Below are positions 9,232 to 17,092 of a stretch of DNA of 64,000 nucleotides, one piece after another. Source of the DNA: an uncultured Geobacter sp. (lineage in GTDB: Bacteria > Desulfobacterota > Desulfuromonadia > Geobacterales > CAIOGM01); contig CAIUWK010000087.1 of NCBI GenBank assembly GCA_903902855.1, positions 1 to 64,000 of the forward strand, given 5' to 3'. The translations under genes and the position numbers were made by a program. Position 1 is the first letter of the stretch, and the number at the start of each line of letters is the position of its first letter. A model generated the notes under the pieces. That model saw only the letters and a list, made by a program, of their open reading frames with translations, had not been told where the DNA came from and did no database searches.

Positions 9232-10314
9232 GTGGAACGATTGACGGTCTCTCTGGCTGACCGAAGCTATGACATCATTATCGGCGCCGGCTGCCTGGCG
9301 GATACGGGGCGTTTCTGCCGGGAGGCGGCTCTGCCGGGTCGGGTCGCCGTGGTGACCAACCCCACGGTGGGGGGACTCTATTACGAGACGGTGCGGACGT
9401 CGCTGGCAGCAGCGGGGTATGCTGTTCTCAAGATCGAACTCCCCGACGGTGAAGAGTTCAAGAGCCTGGAGACGGTGAATACTGTCTATACGGAGCTCAT
9501 CCGTAACGGCTTTGACCGGGGTTGCTTCCTCCTGGCGTTGGGGGGAGGGGTCATTGGCGACATGACCGGTTTTGCTGCGGCGACCTTTCTCCGTGGCGTC
9601 CCCTTTGTTCAGGTTCCCACCACTCTCCTGGCTCAGGTTGACAGCAGTGTCGGCGGCAAGACCGGCGTCAACCATGAGCTGGGGAAGAATCTCATCGGCG
9701 CCTTTTATCAACCACGCCTCGTTATCAGCGATGTGGAGACACTTGCCACCCTGGAACAGCGTGACTTCGTCTCGGGAGTGGCGGAGGTGGTGAAATACGG
9801 AGTGGTTCTCGATGCCGATTTTTTCTCCTACCTCAGCGTCCATCAGGAGCGGATACTCCTGCGGGAGCATGAGATTCTGGCGTATCTGGTTCGCCGCTGC
9901 TGTGAACTGAAGGGTGAGATCGTCTCTCAGGATGAGCAGGAGTCCGGAGTTCGAGCGGTGCTGAATTATGGGCATACCCTGGGGCATGCGGTGGAGACCC
10001 TGGCCGGTTATGACCGCTACCGTCACGGAGAGGCCGTGGCCATGGGGATGGTTGCGGCTGCGATCATTTCCCGCCGGTACGGCCATGCCGATCATGGGGA
10101 GACGGCCCGGATCATCCGGCTGATCCGCGACTTGGGACTTCCCGTGGAGCTCCCCCCCTTTACGGTTGAGGAGTATGGGGAAGTGCTCCTTCGGGATAAG
10201 AAGGTGCGGGACAAGGGACTCACCTTTGTCTGTAACAGAGGGGTCGGCGGCTTTGTCTTTGAACAGGTTGCCGATGTTTCTTCACTCCTGACCATCTGCG
10301 GGGAGAGTGAATGA
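9232..10314 (+). CDS. aroB: 3-dehydroquinate synthase
   Basis: Makes 3-dehydroquinate from DAHP using NAD and a divalent metal, the second shikimate-pathway step. It is 360 residues, the usual size. Visible signatures are the NAD-binding LALGGGVIGDMTGF, the PTTLLAQVDSSVGGKTGVN block, KNLIGAFYQP, and the metal-ligand region LNYGHTLGHAVE plus the following RHGEAVAMGM. The start is GTG (VERLTVSL), because no better start codon precedes it after the repeat array. Its end overlaps the next ORF by ATGA, which indicates translational coupling. Confidence 0.96.
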   Translation: MERLTVSLADRSYDIIIGAGCLADTGRFCREAALPGRVAVVTNPTVGGLYYETVRTSLAAAGYAVLKIELPDGEEFKSLETVNTVYTELIRNGFDRGCFLLALGGGVIGDMTGFAAATFLRGVPFVQVPTTLLAQVDSSVGGKTGVNHELGKNLIGAFYQPRLVISDVETLATLEQRDFVSGVAEVVKYGVVLDADFFSYLSVHQERILLREHEILAYLVRRCCELKGEIVSQDEQESGVRAVLNYGHTLGHAVETLAGYDRYRHGEAVAMGMVAAAIISRRYGHADHGETARIIRLIRDLGLPVELPPFTVEEYGEVLLRDKKVRDKGLTFVCNRGVGGFVFEQVADVSSLLTICGESE

Positions 10315-10838
10315 TAGCTATTGATGATAGAGCGGATGAGGTTCCCGACTCGCCGACTCCGGTAACGGCAGCGGTCACCACCTCCTGGAGCGAAGACGAG
10401 GAAGAGCTGGAAGAGGCTGAAATCATCGAGGATGATCTGTTTTTCCCTGACGACGACCAGGAGCCGTTACCGTTGGAGTCGACAACGGTGCCGGCCTCAT
10501 CCCGTGATCCTCTTTCCACCGTTACCCTGGCAGAGATCTATCTGGCCCAGGGGTTGTACGACCAGGCGTTGCGGATCTTCTGGGATCTGTCCGATGCCGA
10601 CCCCGACAACGAACAGCTGCAGCAGCGGATCATTGAGATTGAGATGCTTCTGGCTGAGGAAGCCTTTCCCCCCAGCGGAACTGAGACGGTTGTACCGGGT
10701 GGCGCGGAGCTCCTCCCGGAGATCGGGAGTTCACTCTTCCCCTTGGTAGAGCCTGCCTCGCACTCTCTCCACGAGCAGATCGTCTCGACACTTGAACTCT
10801 GGCTGGCGAGCATTGAGAGGAGGCGTACATGTCGCTGA
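10311..10838 (+). CDS. Acidic TPR-like small protein
   Basis: A 175-residue protein not recognised as a named enzyme. The first 60 residues are very acidic (EDEEELEEAEIIEDD) and probably disordered. A short helical pair, LAEIYLAQGLYDQALRIFWDLSDADPDNEQLQQRI, at about residues 70-105 matches a TPR-type helix-turn-helix. No signal peptide or membrane segment is seen. It overlaps aroB upstream (ATGA) and overlaps the roadblock-like gene downstream by ten bases, so the three are translationally coupled. A scaffold for the adjacent roadblock-like protein is a guess from context only. Confidence 0.7.
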   Translation: MIAIDDRADEVPDSPTPVTAAVTTSWSEDEEELEEAEIIEDDLFFPDDDQEPLPLESTTVPASSRDPLSTVTLAEIYLAQGLYDQALRIFWDLSDADPDNEQLQQRIIEIEMLLAEEAFPPSGTETVVPGGAELLPEIGSSLFPLVEPASHSLHEQIVSTLELWLASIERRRTCR

Positions 10839-11188
10839 ATGAACTGCTCCGGAATCTGGTCTGCGACTGTGGCGCCCTGGGCGCCCTGGTCATGACCGCC
10901 GACGGATTTCCCCTGGAAGAGTATCGCAGTGACGATCTGTTCGACTTGGATGGATGCGCCGTTGAATTCGCTTCATTCCTCGCCGATACCCGCCATGTGA
11001 CCACTCTCCTGGAAAACGGCGGGGTGGAAGAGTTGTCGCTGCTCACGGAACGGATCCGCGTCGTCATCAGGACCCTCTCCGTGGGGATGGCGTTCTTTCT
11101 GGTCCTCCCCGCCGACGCCCCCTACGGCAAGGCCCGCTATCTCATGCGGCGTGATCAGCATAAAATTTTAGAGGCGATGCAGGGGTAA
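10829..11188 (+). CDS. Roadblock/LC7-like small protein
   Basis: A 119-residue soluble protein. LCDCGALGALVMTADGFPLEEY followed by a helix, a strand and ERIRVVIRTLSVGMAFFLVLPADAPYGKARYLMR resembles the roadblock/LC7 fold seen in MglB-type GTPase regulators and dynein light chains. The assignment rests on pattern and size, not a diagnostic motif. It follows an AGGAGG site inside the TPR-like gene and overlaps that gene. No partner Ras-like GTPase is encoded in this window. Its location among aro genes is unexplained. Confidence 0.65.
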   Translation: MSLNELLRNLVCDCGALGALVMTADGFPLEEYRSDDLFDLDGCAVEFASFLADTRHVTTLLENGGVEELSLLTERIRVVIRTLSVGMAFFLVLPADAPYGKARYLMRRDQHKILEAMQG

Positions 11189-11216
11189 CAGTTAACTTTT
11201 ACAAAGGATTTTATCC

Positions 11217-11681
11217 ATGAACCTCCTTGTCCTTCATGGCCCGAACCTCAACCTTCTCGGTGTCCGGGAACCGGGGATCTACGGCTGCGCCACCCTGGAA
11301 AGCATCAACAGCTCCCTTCATGATCTGGCCCGGGAACTGGGCTGCACCCTCTCCACTTTCCAGTCCAACCACGAAGGGGTATTGGTGGATGCCATCCAGT
11401 CTGCCGCAGGGAGTGCCGACGGTATTCTCATAAATCCGGCGGCCTATACCCATACCAGCGTGGCCATTCGTGACGCCCTGTCTGCCATCTCACTCCCCAC
11501 GGTTGAGGTCCACCTCTCCAATATCCATCGACGGGAAGAGTTCAGACGGCACAGCTACATCGCCCCCGTTGCCGCCGGCCAGATTAGCGGCTTCGGAGCC
11601 GACAGTTATCTGCTTGGGTTGCGGGCTCTTTTTACTCTGGTTATAAAAAGATTGTCAGAGGAGCCCGGTTGTGGTACCTAA
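11217..11681 (+). CDS. aroQ: Type II 3-dehydroquinate dehydratase
   Basis: Dehydrates 3-dehydroquinate to 3-dehydroshikimate by the anti-elimination (type II) route. The 154-residue length is typical. Family marks are [21 protein letters not shown], which includes the catalytic Tyr; [17 protein letters not shown]; and [21 protein letters not shown], which includes the catalytic His. The start follows AAAGGATTTTATCC. Its 3' end overlaps the next gene by 11 bases. With aroC, aroK and aroB upstream, it adds the third step of the pathway to the operon; aroA, aroE and the DAHP synthase are not in view. Confidence 0.96.
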   Translation: MNLLVLHGPNLNLLGVREPGIYGCATLESINSSLHDLARELGCTLSTFQSNHEGVLVDAIQSAAGSADGILINPAAYTHTSVAIRDALSAISLPTVEVHLSNIHRREEFRRHSYIAPVAAGQISGFGADSYLLGLRALFTLVIKRLSEEPGCGT

Positions 11682-12744
11682 CAGAATCGCTGCGGCACGA
11701 GAGTACCTGAAACGGATGGATCTGGATGCACTTCTGGTCACATCTATGCATAACATAAGGTATTTTTCAGGTTTTACCGGCAGTGACGGCGTCGTTGTCA
11801 TCAGTGGTGACGGCCTCTGGTTTCTCACCGATTCCCGGTACCGGACCCAGGCGGAGGAAGAGGTTCACGGTTTTAGCCTGATTGAATATCGGCGCAAACT
11901 GGAAGAGTGCGCGGCTCTTCTGGGAGAGCAGGGTTTTGTAAGGGTAGGGTTCGAGGCGTCATCAGTGACTGTGGCGCAACATGCGCTCCTCAAGGAGGCC
12001 TTTCCCTCAGGGACTCTGGTGGCGCTCCCCGGAGAGTTCGACTCCATGAGAGCGGTGAAGGACCAGGAAGAGTTGGCCGCCCTGGAGAAGATCGCCACCC
12101 TGGCGTCCCATGCTTTTCTGGCGCTGATACCCGAGATCAAGCCGGGAGTAACTGAGCGGCGGCTGGCGTTACGCTTGGAATGGCTGCTTCGCGAGGCAGG
12201 GGCCGATGCCGCCTCCTTCGACTTCATCGTCGCGTCGGGTCCCAGGGGAGGTCTCCCCCATGCTCACCCCACTGATCGGGCCATCGGCTTCGGTGAACTG
12301 GTAACCTTCGACTTCGGAGGCGTTCTTGGCGGTTACTGTTCCGATGAAACGGTTACCGTTGCCGTGGGGAGCGCCGATCTCCGACAGCAGGAGATCTACC
12401 GCACCGTCAAAGAGGCCCATGATCTGGCTCTTGAGCTGGTCAGGCCGGGAGTTACCTGCCGGGAAGTTGATGCGGCAGCTCGGGATCATATCACCGGTAA
12501 GGGGTTCGGAGAGTTTTTCGGTCATGGCACCGGTCACGGCGTCGGTCTGGATATACATGAAAAACCTGTCGTCTCCCTTCGGAGCGAAGAGATCCTGGAA
12601 GAAGGGATGGTCATTACCATCGAACCGGGGATCTATCTCCCCCAGTGGGGTGGAGTAAGGATCGAAGATACGCTCTGCGTCACCAGAGACGGGAGCCGGA
12701 TACTGACCAAGGTGCCCAAAGAGTTGATGATACTCGGAACATGA
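11671..12744 (+). CDS. M24B family Xaa-Pro aminopeptidase
   Basis: A 357-residue cytoplasmic metallopeptidase of the creatinase/prolidase type, predicted to release N-terminal residues before proline. The N-terminal creatinase-like domain contains [15 protein letters not shown]. The C-terminal pita-bread fold shows the dinuclear metal ligands: Asp in FDFGG, Asp in YCSDET, His in [14 protein letters not shown], and Glu in TIEPGIY and RIEDT. The start is GTG inside the end of aroQ. Whether it acts as PepP or PepQ cannot be decided from motifs. The aroQ-peptidase-accB order fits the common pattern in this lineage and suggests co-transcription only. Confidence 0.92.
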   Translation: MVPNRIAAAREYLKRMDLDALLVTSMHNIRYFSGFTGSDGVVVISGDGLWFLTDSRYRTQAEEEVHGFSLIEYRRKLEECAALLGEQGFVRVGFEASSVTVAQHALLKEAFPSGTLVALPGEFDSMRAVKDQEELAALEKIATLASHAFLALIPEIKPGVTERRLALRLEWLLREAGADAASFDFIVASGPRGGLPHAHPTDRAIGFGELVTFDFGGVLGGYCSDETVTVAVGSADLRQQEIYRTVKEAHDLALELVRPGVTCREVDAAARDHITGKGFGEFFGHGTGHGVGLDIHEKPVVSLRSEEILEEGMVITIEPGIYLPQWGGVRIEDTLCVTRDGSRILTKVPKELMILGT

Positions 12745-12777
12745 TGAGGGAGCAGCTTTCCCCGTAAAGGAGAAGAA

Positions 12778-13230
12778 ATGGATATCAAGGACCTGAAGCT
12801 CATCGTCAAGATGATCACGGAAACCGACATTACGGAGTTTGAACTGGAGAACGGTGAAGAGAAGATCCGCCTTCGTCGCGGAACCGCCGCGCCCCAGCAA
12901 ATCTATGCCCCTCAACCGGTACAGCAGATGATGGCTCCGGCGGCCGCCGCTGTTCAGGTTTCCGTTGAGCCCGTAGTCGCAGTTGATGAGGGGACAGCCG
13001 TCCCATCCCCCATCGTCGGCACCTTTTATCGCTCTCCGGCTCCTGACGCGCCCCCCTATGCGGAGGTCGGCCAGGTTGTGGAGAAGGGACAGATTCTCTG
13101 CATCGTCGAGGCCATGAAGTTGATGAACGAAATCGAGGCCGAGTTTCGGTGCAAGATCGTCAAGATCTGCAAGGAGAACGCCCAGCCGGTGGAATTCGGC
13201 GAGTCCCTCTTCATCGTCGAGCAGTTATAA
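12778..13230 (+). CDS. accB: Biotin carboxyl carrier protein of acetyl-CoA carboxylase
   Basis: Carries carboxybiotin between AccC and the carboxyltransferase in the first step of fatty acid synthesis. It is 150 residues, with an N-terminal dimerisation segment, an Ala/Pro-rich linker (about residues 45-75) and a biotinyl domain. The biotin-accepting Lys is K114 in VEAMKLMNE, and PAPDAPPYAEVGQ contains the thumb region found in AccB. The ATG follows AAAGGAGAAGAA. A 100-base spacer of repeat-like DNA separates it from accC. Confidence 0.96.
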   Translation: MDIKDLKLIVKMITETDITEFELENGEEKIRLRRGTAAPQQIYAPQPVQQMMAPAAAAVQVSVEPVVAVDEGTAVPSPIVGTFYRSPAPDAPPYAEVGQVVEKGQILCIVEAMKLMNEIEAEFRCKIVKICKENAQPVEFGESLFIVEQL

Positions 13231-13239
13231 CATCGGCGC

Positions 13240-13321
13240 GGGACACGAGGACGCGAGACGCGAAGTAATAGCTGAGTTTGAACAGTCTCTCGCGAGCCAC
13301 GCACCAAACGCCCAGCGCCCG
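13240..13321. repeat. Degenerate heptamer repeats in the accB-accC spacer
   Basis: The left part reads GGACACGA GGACGCGA GACGCGAA. The complement of the right part reads GGCGCTG GGCGTTT GGTGCGT GGCTCGC GAGAG, which are seven-base units. The two halves are partly complementary around CGCGAG. The spacing pattern matches the clearer heptamer arrays elsewhere in the window, but the copies are strongly diverged. Confidence 0.55.
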
Positions 13322-13330
13322 GAGTAACCT

Positions 13331-14671
13331 ATGTTCCATAAAGTCTTAATAGCCAATCGGGGAGAGATAGCGATCCGGATCATCCGGGCCTGCAAGGAGA
13401 TGGGGATCAAGACCGTTGCGGTCTACTCCACGGCGGACGCCCATTCGCTTCATGTGAAACTGGCGGACGAGAGCGTCTGTATCGGTCCCCCCCCCAGCAT
13501 CCTGAGCTATCTCAATATCAACGCCATCATCAGCGCCGCCGAACTCACCGATGCCGAAGCGATCCATCCCGGCTACGGTTTTCTCTCGGAGAATGCCGCT
13601 TTTGCGGAGATCTGTGAAAATTGCGGCATCACCTTCATCGGTCCCACTGCGGCAAGCATGCGGATCATGGGGGACAAGATCAGCGCCCGCCAGGCGGTGA
13701 TCAAGGTCGGGGTGCCGATCCTTCCCGGCACCAAGGAGGGGGTCCATGATGTCCCCGAGGCGGTGCGGATCTCCAAGGAGATCGGCTTCCCGGTGATCAT
13801 CAAGGCCACCGCCGGCGGGGGCGGTCGGGGGATGAAGATCGTCCACTCTCCTGCAACCCTCCCCAACGCCTTTGCCACGGCCCGGGCCGAGGCTCAGGCA
13901 GGCTTCGGGAATCCCGAGGTCTACATCGAGAAATATTGCGAAAATCCCCGCCATGTGGAAATCCAGATCATGGCGGACAAGCATGGCAACGTTATCCATC
14001 TGGGTGAGCGTGACTGCTCCATCCAGCGTCGCCATCAGAAGATCATCGAAGAAGCCCCTTCCACGGTGAGCACCCCCGAACTCCGGGCCGCCATGGGTGA
14101 CGCAGCCGTCAAGGCGGCCAAGGCGGTGGGGTATAACAGCGTGGGGACCATGGAGTTCCTGGTGGACAAGGACAACAGCTTCTACTTCATGGAGATGAAT
14201 ACCCGGGTTCAGGTGGAGCATCCGGTCACCGAGATGGTCACCGGCATCGACATCGTCCGGGAGCAGATCCGCTCCGCCGCCGGAATTCCGTTGCGCTACA
14301 CCCAGGATGATATCAAGATCAACGGTCACGCCATCGAGTGCCGGATCAACGCCGAGGATCCGCACAAATTCACCCCCTCTCCCGGCAAGATCACCAGCTA
14401 CCACACCCCGGGTGGGCTGGGGGTCAGGATCGATTCCTTCGTTTACGATCAGTACACCGTATTACCTCACTACGACTCGCTCATCGCTAAGCTGATTGTC
14501 CATGCCGAGACCAGGGAAGATGCCATCAAGAGGATGGCTCGGGCACTGGACGAGTACATCATCGAGGGGATCAAGACCACCATTCCGTTTCACAAGCGGA
14601 TCATGGGCAACAAGGACTTCATCGAGGGTAACATCGATACCCGGTTCATCGAAAATTTGGTAGTGGAGTAA
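13331..14671 (+). CDS. accC: Biotin carboxylase subunit of acetyl-CoA carboxylase
   Basis: ATP-dependent carboxylation of biotin on AccB. The 446-residue length is standard. N-terminal [19 protein letters not shown], the ATP-grasp glycine loop [14 protein letters not shown], the [19 protein letters not shown] block, and the catalytic [18 protein letters not shown] are all intact. ATG follows GGAGTAACCT. The downstream gcvH-like gene starts two bases after its stop codon, so accC and gcvH are almost certainly on one message. Confidence 0.97.
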   Translation: MFHKVLIANRGEIAIRIIRACKEMGIKTVAVYSTADAHSLHVKLADESVCIGPPPSILSYLNINAIISAAELTDAEAIHPGYGFLSENAAFAEICENCGITFIGPTAASMRIMGDKISARQAVIKVGVPILPGTKEGVHDVPEAVRISKEIGFPVIIKATAGGGGRGMKIVHSPATLPNAFATARAEAQAGFGNPEVYIEKYCENPRHVEIQIMADKHGNVIHLGERDCSIQRRHQKIIEEAPSTVSTPELRAAMGDAAVKAAKAVGYNSVGTMEFLVDKDNSFYFMEMNTRVQVEHPVTEMVTGIDIVREQIRSAAGIPLRYTQDDIKINGHAIECRINAEDPHKFTPSPGKITSYHTPGGLGVRIDSFVYDQYTVLPHYDSLIAKLIVHAETREDAIKRMARALDEYIIEGIKTTIPFHKRIMGNKDFIEGNIDTRFIENLVVE

Positions 14672-14673
14672 CT

Positions 14674-15057
14674 ATGGACTTCCCGGACGAACTGAAATAC
14701 AGCAAAGAGCACCTCTGGGTGAGAGTGGAAGGGCGAAAAGCGGTGATCGGCATCACCGACTACGCCCAGGAAGAGCTCGGCATTATCCGCTCCATCGAAC
14801 TCCCCGAGGCCGGCGACGAACTGGAGCAGGACGACTCCTGCGGTTCCATCGAGGCCCGCAAGAGCGTAGTGGAGTTGTACGCCCCTTTCAGTGGTGAGGT
14901 GCTGGAGGTCAACGAAGAGTTGGCCGACACTCCGGAGCTGCTCAACGATGATCCCTACGACAGCGGCTGGATCGCCGTGGTGCAGATCGACGACCAGGAC
15001 GAACTGACGTCGCTTCTCTCCGCCGACGATTATCGTGACTCCGTGATGTCCGATTGA
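14674..15057 (+). CDS. gcvH: GcvH-type lipoyl carrier protein without GcvP/GcvT in view
   Basis: A 127-residue lipoyl-domain protein of normal GcvH length. The N-terminus KYSKEHLWVRVEGRKAVIGITDYAQEELG and the hairpin SIEARKSVVELYAPFSGEVLEVN are family signatures. The lipoylated lysine is K63 (EARKS). GcvH shuttles the aminomethyl group in glycine cleavage, and in several bacteria it also serves as a lipoyl/octanoyl carrier for lipoate assembly. No gcvP or gcvT is nearby; the neighbours are accC and mqnA. A lipoate-carrier or moonlighting role is therefore possible, but this is inference. Confidence 0.9.
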   Translation: MDFPDELKYSKEHLWVRVEGRKAVIGITDYAQEELGIIRSIELPEAGDELEQDDSCGSIEARKSVVELYAPFSGEVLEVNEELADTPELLNDDPYDSGWIAVVQIDDQDELTSLLSADDYRDSVMSD

Positions 15058-15071
15058 GGAGGTGCCCGGTT

Positions 15072-15899
15072 GTGCCTCTGAACATCGGCAGGATAGCCTT
15101 TGCCAACTGTACCCCTATTTTTACGGCCTTTGAACAGGCAGCCCCTTCCGTAGCCTATCAACTCGTCCCCGGTGTCCCGTCAGCCCTTAATCGGCTGCTG
15201 GCCGCCGGGGAGATCGATCTCTGCCCCTCCTCATCGGTTGAGTACGTCAACCAGGCGGGGCACTATGTTATTCTTCCCGACCTCTCCATCAGCTCCATCG
15301 GTCCGGTGAAGAGCGTGCTGCTCTTTTCCCTTCTCCCCCTGGAAGAGCTCGATGGCGCCGCCATCGGCCTCACCGGTGAGTCCGATACCTCCGTAATTCT
15401 TCTCAAGGTCATACTCTCCCGCTTCCTTGGTTTCACCAATGAGTACCAGCGGACCTGGGCCGACGTCGACGAGGCGTTTCAGCACTGTCCGGCCCTGCTC
15501 CTCATCGGCGACAAGGCGATGAAGAGGTCACAAGGGGAGTCAGCCCCCTACGTCTATGATCTGGGGGAACTCTGGTATCGGCATACGGGGCTCCCCTTTG
15601 TCTTCGCTTTCTGGTTGGTGCGCCGGGATACGGTGTTAAGCCGAAGGGGGGAGATCGCCCAGTTGCATCAAACTCTGGTGAAGGCAAAAGAAGAGGCCTA
15701 CGGGACGTATGGCGACATTGCGAGGAGTTGTCCGGAGAGCGCATGGTACGGCGAAGAACAGCTCATGGAGTACTGGAACAGCATCTCCTATGACCTGACT
15801 CCTCGGCACTGCGAGGGGGCGATTCTTTTCTTCCGTCTTGGCTTTGAACTGGGGTTGTTGCCGGAGCCGCCGGAGTTGAAGTTTTTTGAGGCAGGCTGA
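15072..15899 (+). CDS. mqnA: Chorismate dehydratase of the futalosine menaquinone pathway
   Basis: Converts chorismate to 3-enolpyruvylbenzoate, the entry step of the futalosine route to menaquinone. The 275-residue sequence has the periplasmic-binding-protein-like MqnA pattern: IGRIAFANCTPIFTAFE, VPSALNRLLAAGEIDLCPSSSVEY with the conserved Ser run, LLIGDKA, and DLGELWYRHTGLPFVFAFW. The track begins at TTG 15054. GTG 15072 is preferred because GAGGAGGTG lies eight bases before it and the protein then starts VPLNIGRIAF. It closes the operon that makes chorismate, linking supply to quinone synthesis. The stop codon lies inside a GGCTGAA repeat. Confidence 0.93.
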   Translation: MPLNIGRIAFANCTPIFTAFEQAAPSVAYQLVPGVPSALNRLLAAGEIDLCPSSSVEYVNQAGHYVILPDLSISSIGPVKSVLLFSLLPLEELDGAAIGLTGESDTSVILLKVILSRFLGFTNEYQRTWADVDEAFQHCPALLLIGDKAMKRSQGESAPYVYDLGELWYRHTGLPFVFAFWLVRRDTVLSRRGEIAQLHQTLVKAKEEAYGTYGDIARSCPESAWYGEEQLMEYWNSISYDLTPRHCEGAILFFRLGFELGLLPEPPELKFFEAG

Positions 15900-16067
15900 A
15901 GGGGGAACAGGCTGAAGGCTGAAGGTAAAAGGGGGAAGGCTGAAGACTGAAGGCTGAAGGTAAAAAGATAAAGGTAAAAGGGTGAGGGGTGAGGGGTTAG
16001 GCGGGATACGATTGTACTTCAGCCTGTTCACCTTCAGTCTTCAGCCTGTTTATCTTCAGCCTGAACT
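15893..16067. repeat. Inverted pair of heptamer arrays between mqnA and the NUDIX gene
   Basis: The left arm has repeated GGCTGAA, GACTGAA and GGTAAAA units, then AGATAAA GGTAAAA GGGTGAG GGGTGAG GGGTTAG, all in seven-base register. The right arm (about 16017-16067) carries the complement CTTCAGCCTGTTCACCTTCAGTCTTCAGCC. Transcribed RNA could form a long imperfect stem between the two convergent genes. The right arm also codes the last residues of the NUDIX protein. Confidence 0.85.
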
Positions 16068-16494
16068 TCAGATAGTCGTCCAGTATGAGTCGATGATCGA
16101 AGCAGAGGTGGTGGGGGAGGGCGTCCACGGGGAAGAGTTGAAGAGAGGCTGCGTCATCGCCGGCCCGAGGGAGGCCGTGCCCGTTTGCCACGAAGACCGT
16201 GGAGATGGTATGGAGGCGGCTGTCCCGGGCCGGATCGGAATAGCACCCCAACAGGAGGAGTTCCGAGATCTCCAGGCCGGTCTCTTCCCGTGCCTCCCTG
16301 ATGGCTGCCTGCTCCAGGCTCTCGCCGTAATCCACAAAGCCGCCGGGAAGTGCCCACCCCAAGGGTGCAAACTTTCGCCGGATGAGGATTATTCCCCCCC
16401 CCTGTTGGATGATGATATCCACGGTGGGGATCGGATTGCGGTAGGATTTCACCGGAGTATTGCAGGCGGGACAGGCCAGGTAATCGAAGGGCAT
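15997..16494 (-). CDS. NUDIX hydrolase with N-terminal zinc-ribbon motif
   Basis: A 165-residue pyrophosphohydrolase. The Nudix box GGFVDYGESLEQAAIREAREETGLEI matches GX5EX7REUXEEXGU exactly. The N-terminus has CPACNTPV, half of a zinc-ribbon-like motif. The substrate cannot be read from sequence. The track starts far upstream at 16773, but Met 16494 (MPFDYLACPAC) is preferred because CCCGGAGAG precedes it and the upstream stretch includes a strong hairpin. The tail KINRLKTEGEQAEVQSYPA is coded by repeat DNA and is probably not part of the native fold. Confidence 0.9.
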   Translation of the reverse strand: MPFDYLACPACNTPVKSYRNPIPTVDIIIQQGGGIILIRRKFAPLGWALPGGFVDYGESLEQAAIREAREETGLEISELLLLGCYSDPARDSRLHTISTVFVANGHGLPRAGDDAASLQLFPVDALPHHLCFDHRLILDDYLKFRLKINRLKTEGEQAEVQSYPA

Positions 16495-16513
16495 TGCTCT
16501 CTCCGGGAGGATT

Positions 16514-16571
16514 GACGAGAAAACGGGGGTAGGGGAAGAAATTTTATCTCCCCTATCCCCGTTTTCTCGTC
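16514..16571 (-). terminator. Long hairpin between the PxxKW and NUDIX genes
   Basis: Two 23-base arms, GACGAGAAAACGGGGGTAGGGGA and its complement with a single G-U, flank a 12-base loop. It lies just after the PxxKW stop codon on the minus strand and can serve as that gene's terminator. There is no separate U tract, apart from the T run within the stem. Confidence 0.75.
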
Positions 16572-16582
16572 GCATAATGCGG

Positions 16583-16873
16583 TTATTTTTTCTTCCCGCC
16601 GGAGGCTTTCTTGGATGCCTTGAGAGGGTTGGTCTTGAGCTCTTCGCTCTTGATCTCGACCTTGACGTGAGTTGCATAATTGCAGATTCCGCTGAGCCAT
16701 TTGCGGCTAGGCGCCGGATAGGCGGTGCAGACCCTGCCGATGGTTCCCACGGCAATCCGCTCACATCCCTCACAGTTATCCGCGATCACTTGGCATGAAC
16801 CGTCAACAAACGAACATCCCTGCTTCCCCCAGAACGTGCATTCGCTACCGGGTAGTACTGTCTGACACTGCAT
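16583..16873 (-). CDS. PxxKW family cysteine-rich protein
   Basis: A 96-residue protein with eight cysteines in the first 65 residues (CQTV, SECTF, GCSF, GSCQ, NCEGCERI, RVCTAY, ICNYATH), then PAPSRKW, which gives the PxxKW family its name, and a lysine-rich tail (NPLKASKKASGGKKK). The family is known from deltaproteobacteria and has no established function. The cysteine spacing suggests metal or Fe-S binding, which is inference. ATG follows CAGGAGGAAG. It has its own promoter about 60 bases upstream and a hairpin downstream, so it is likely a well-expressed single-gene unit. Confidence 0.85.
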   Translation of the reverse strand: MQCQTVLPGSECTFWGKQGCSFVDGSCQVIADNCEGCERIAVGTIGRVCTAYPAPSRKWLSGICNYATHVKVEIKSEELKTNPLKASKKASGGKKK

Positions 16874-16914
16874 GGTGCTTCCTCCTGAAATACTTTAAAA
16901 GTGTTGTAAAATCG

Positions 16915-16944
16915 ACTCTAGCAATTCCTGCTAAAAAATGTCAA
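16915..16944 (-). promoter_or_regulatory. Sigma-70-type promoter for the PxxKW gene
   Basis: On the minus strand TTGACA (16939-16944) and TAGAGT (16915-16920) are separated by 18 bases, about 40 bases before the start codon. Confidence 0.65.
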
Positions 16945-17020
16945 CAGTAAAAAACAGTCTCGGCTCCAGCTTTTTTTCTTCGTGCCGTTTTCCGGCGAGG
17001 TTCTCATGCTGCATTAATCC

Positions 17021-17049
17021 TTGAAGAGCTCTCCCGTTTTCAGTATACT
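17021..17049 (+). promoter_or_regulatory. Sigma-70-type promoter for aspS
   Basis: TTGAAG (17021-17026) and TATACT (17044-17049) are separated by 17 bases and sit 43 bases before the GTG start. The track's upstream start at 17021 falls within this promoter, which argues against it. Confidence 0.7.
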
Positions 17050-17092
17050 GGGGCGGTTTTGCCAGAGATACCCCCAGAGGGAGGAGCAGCAC

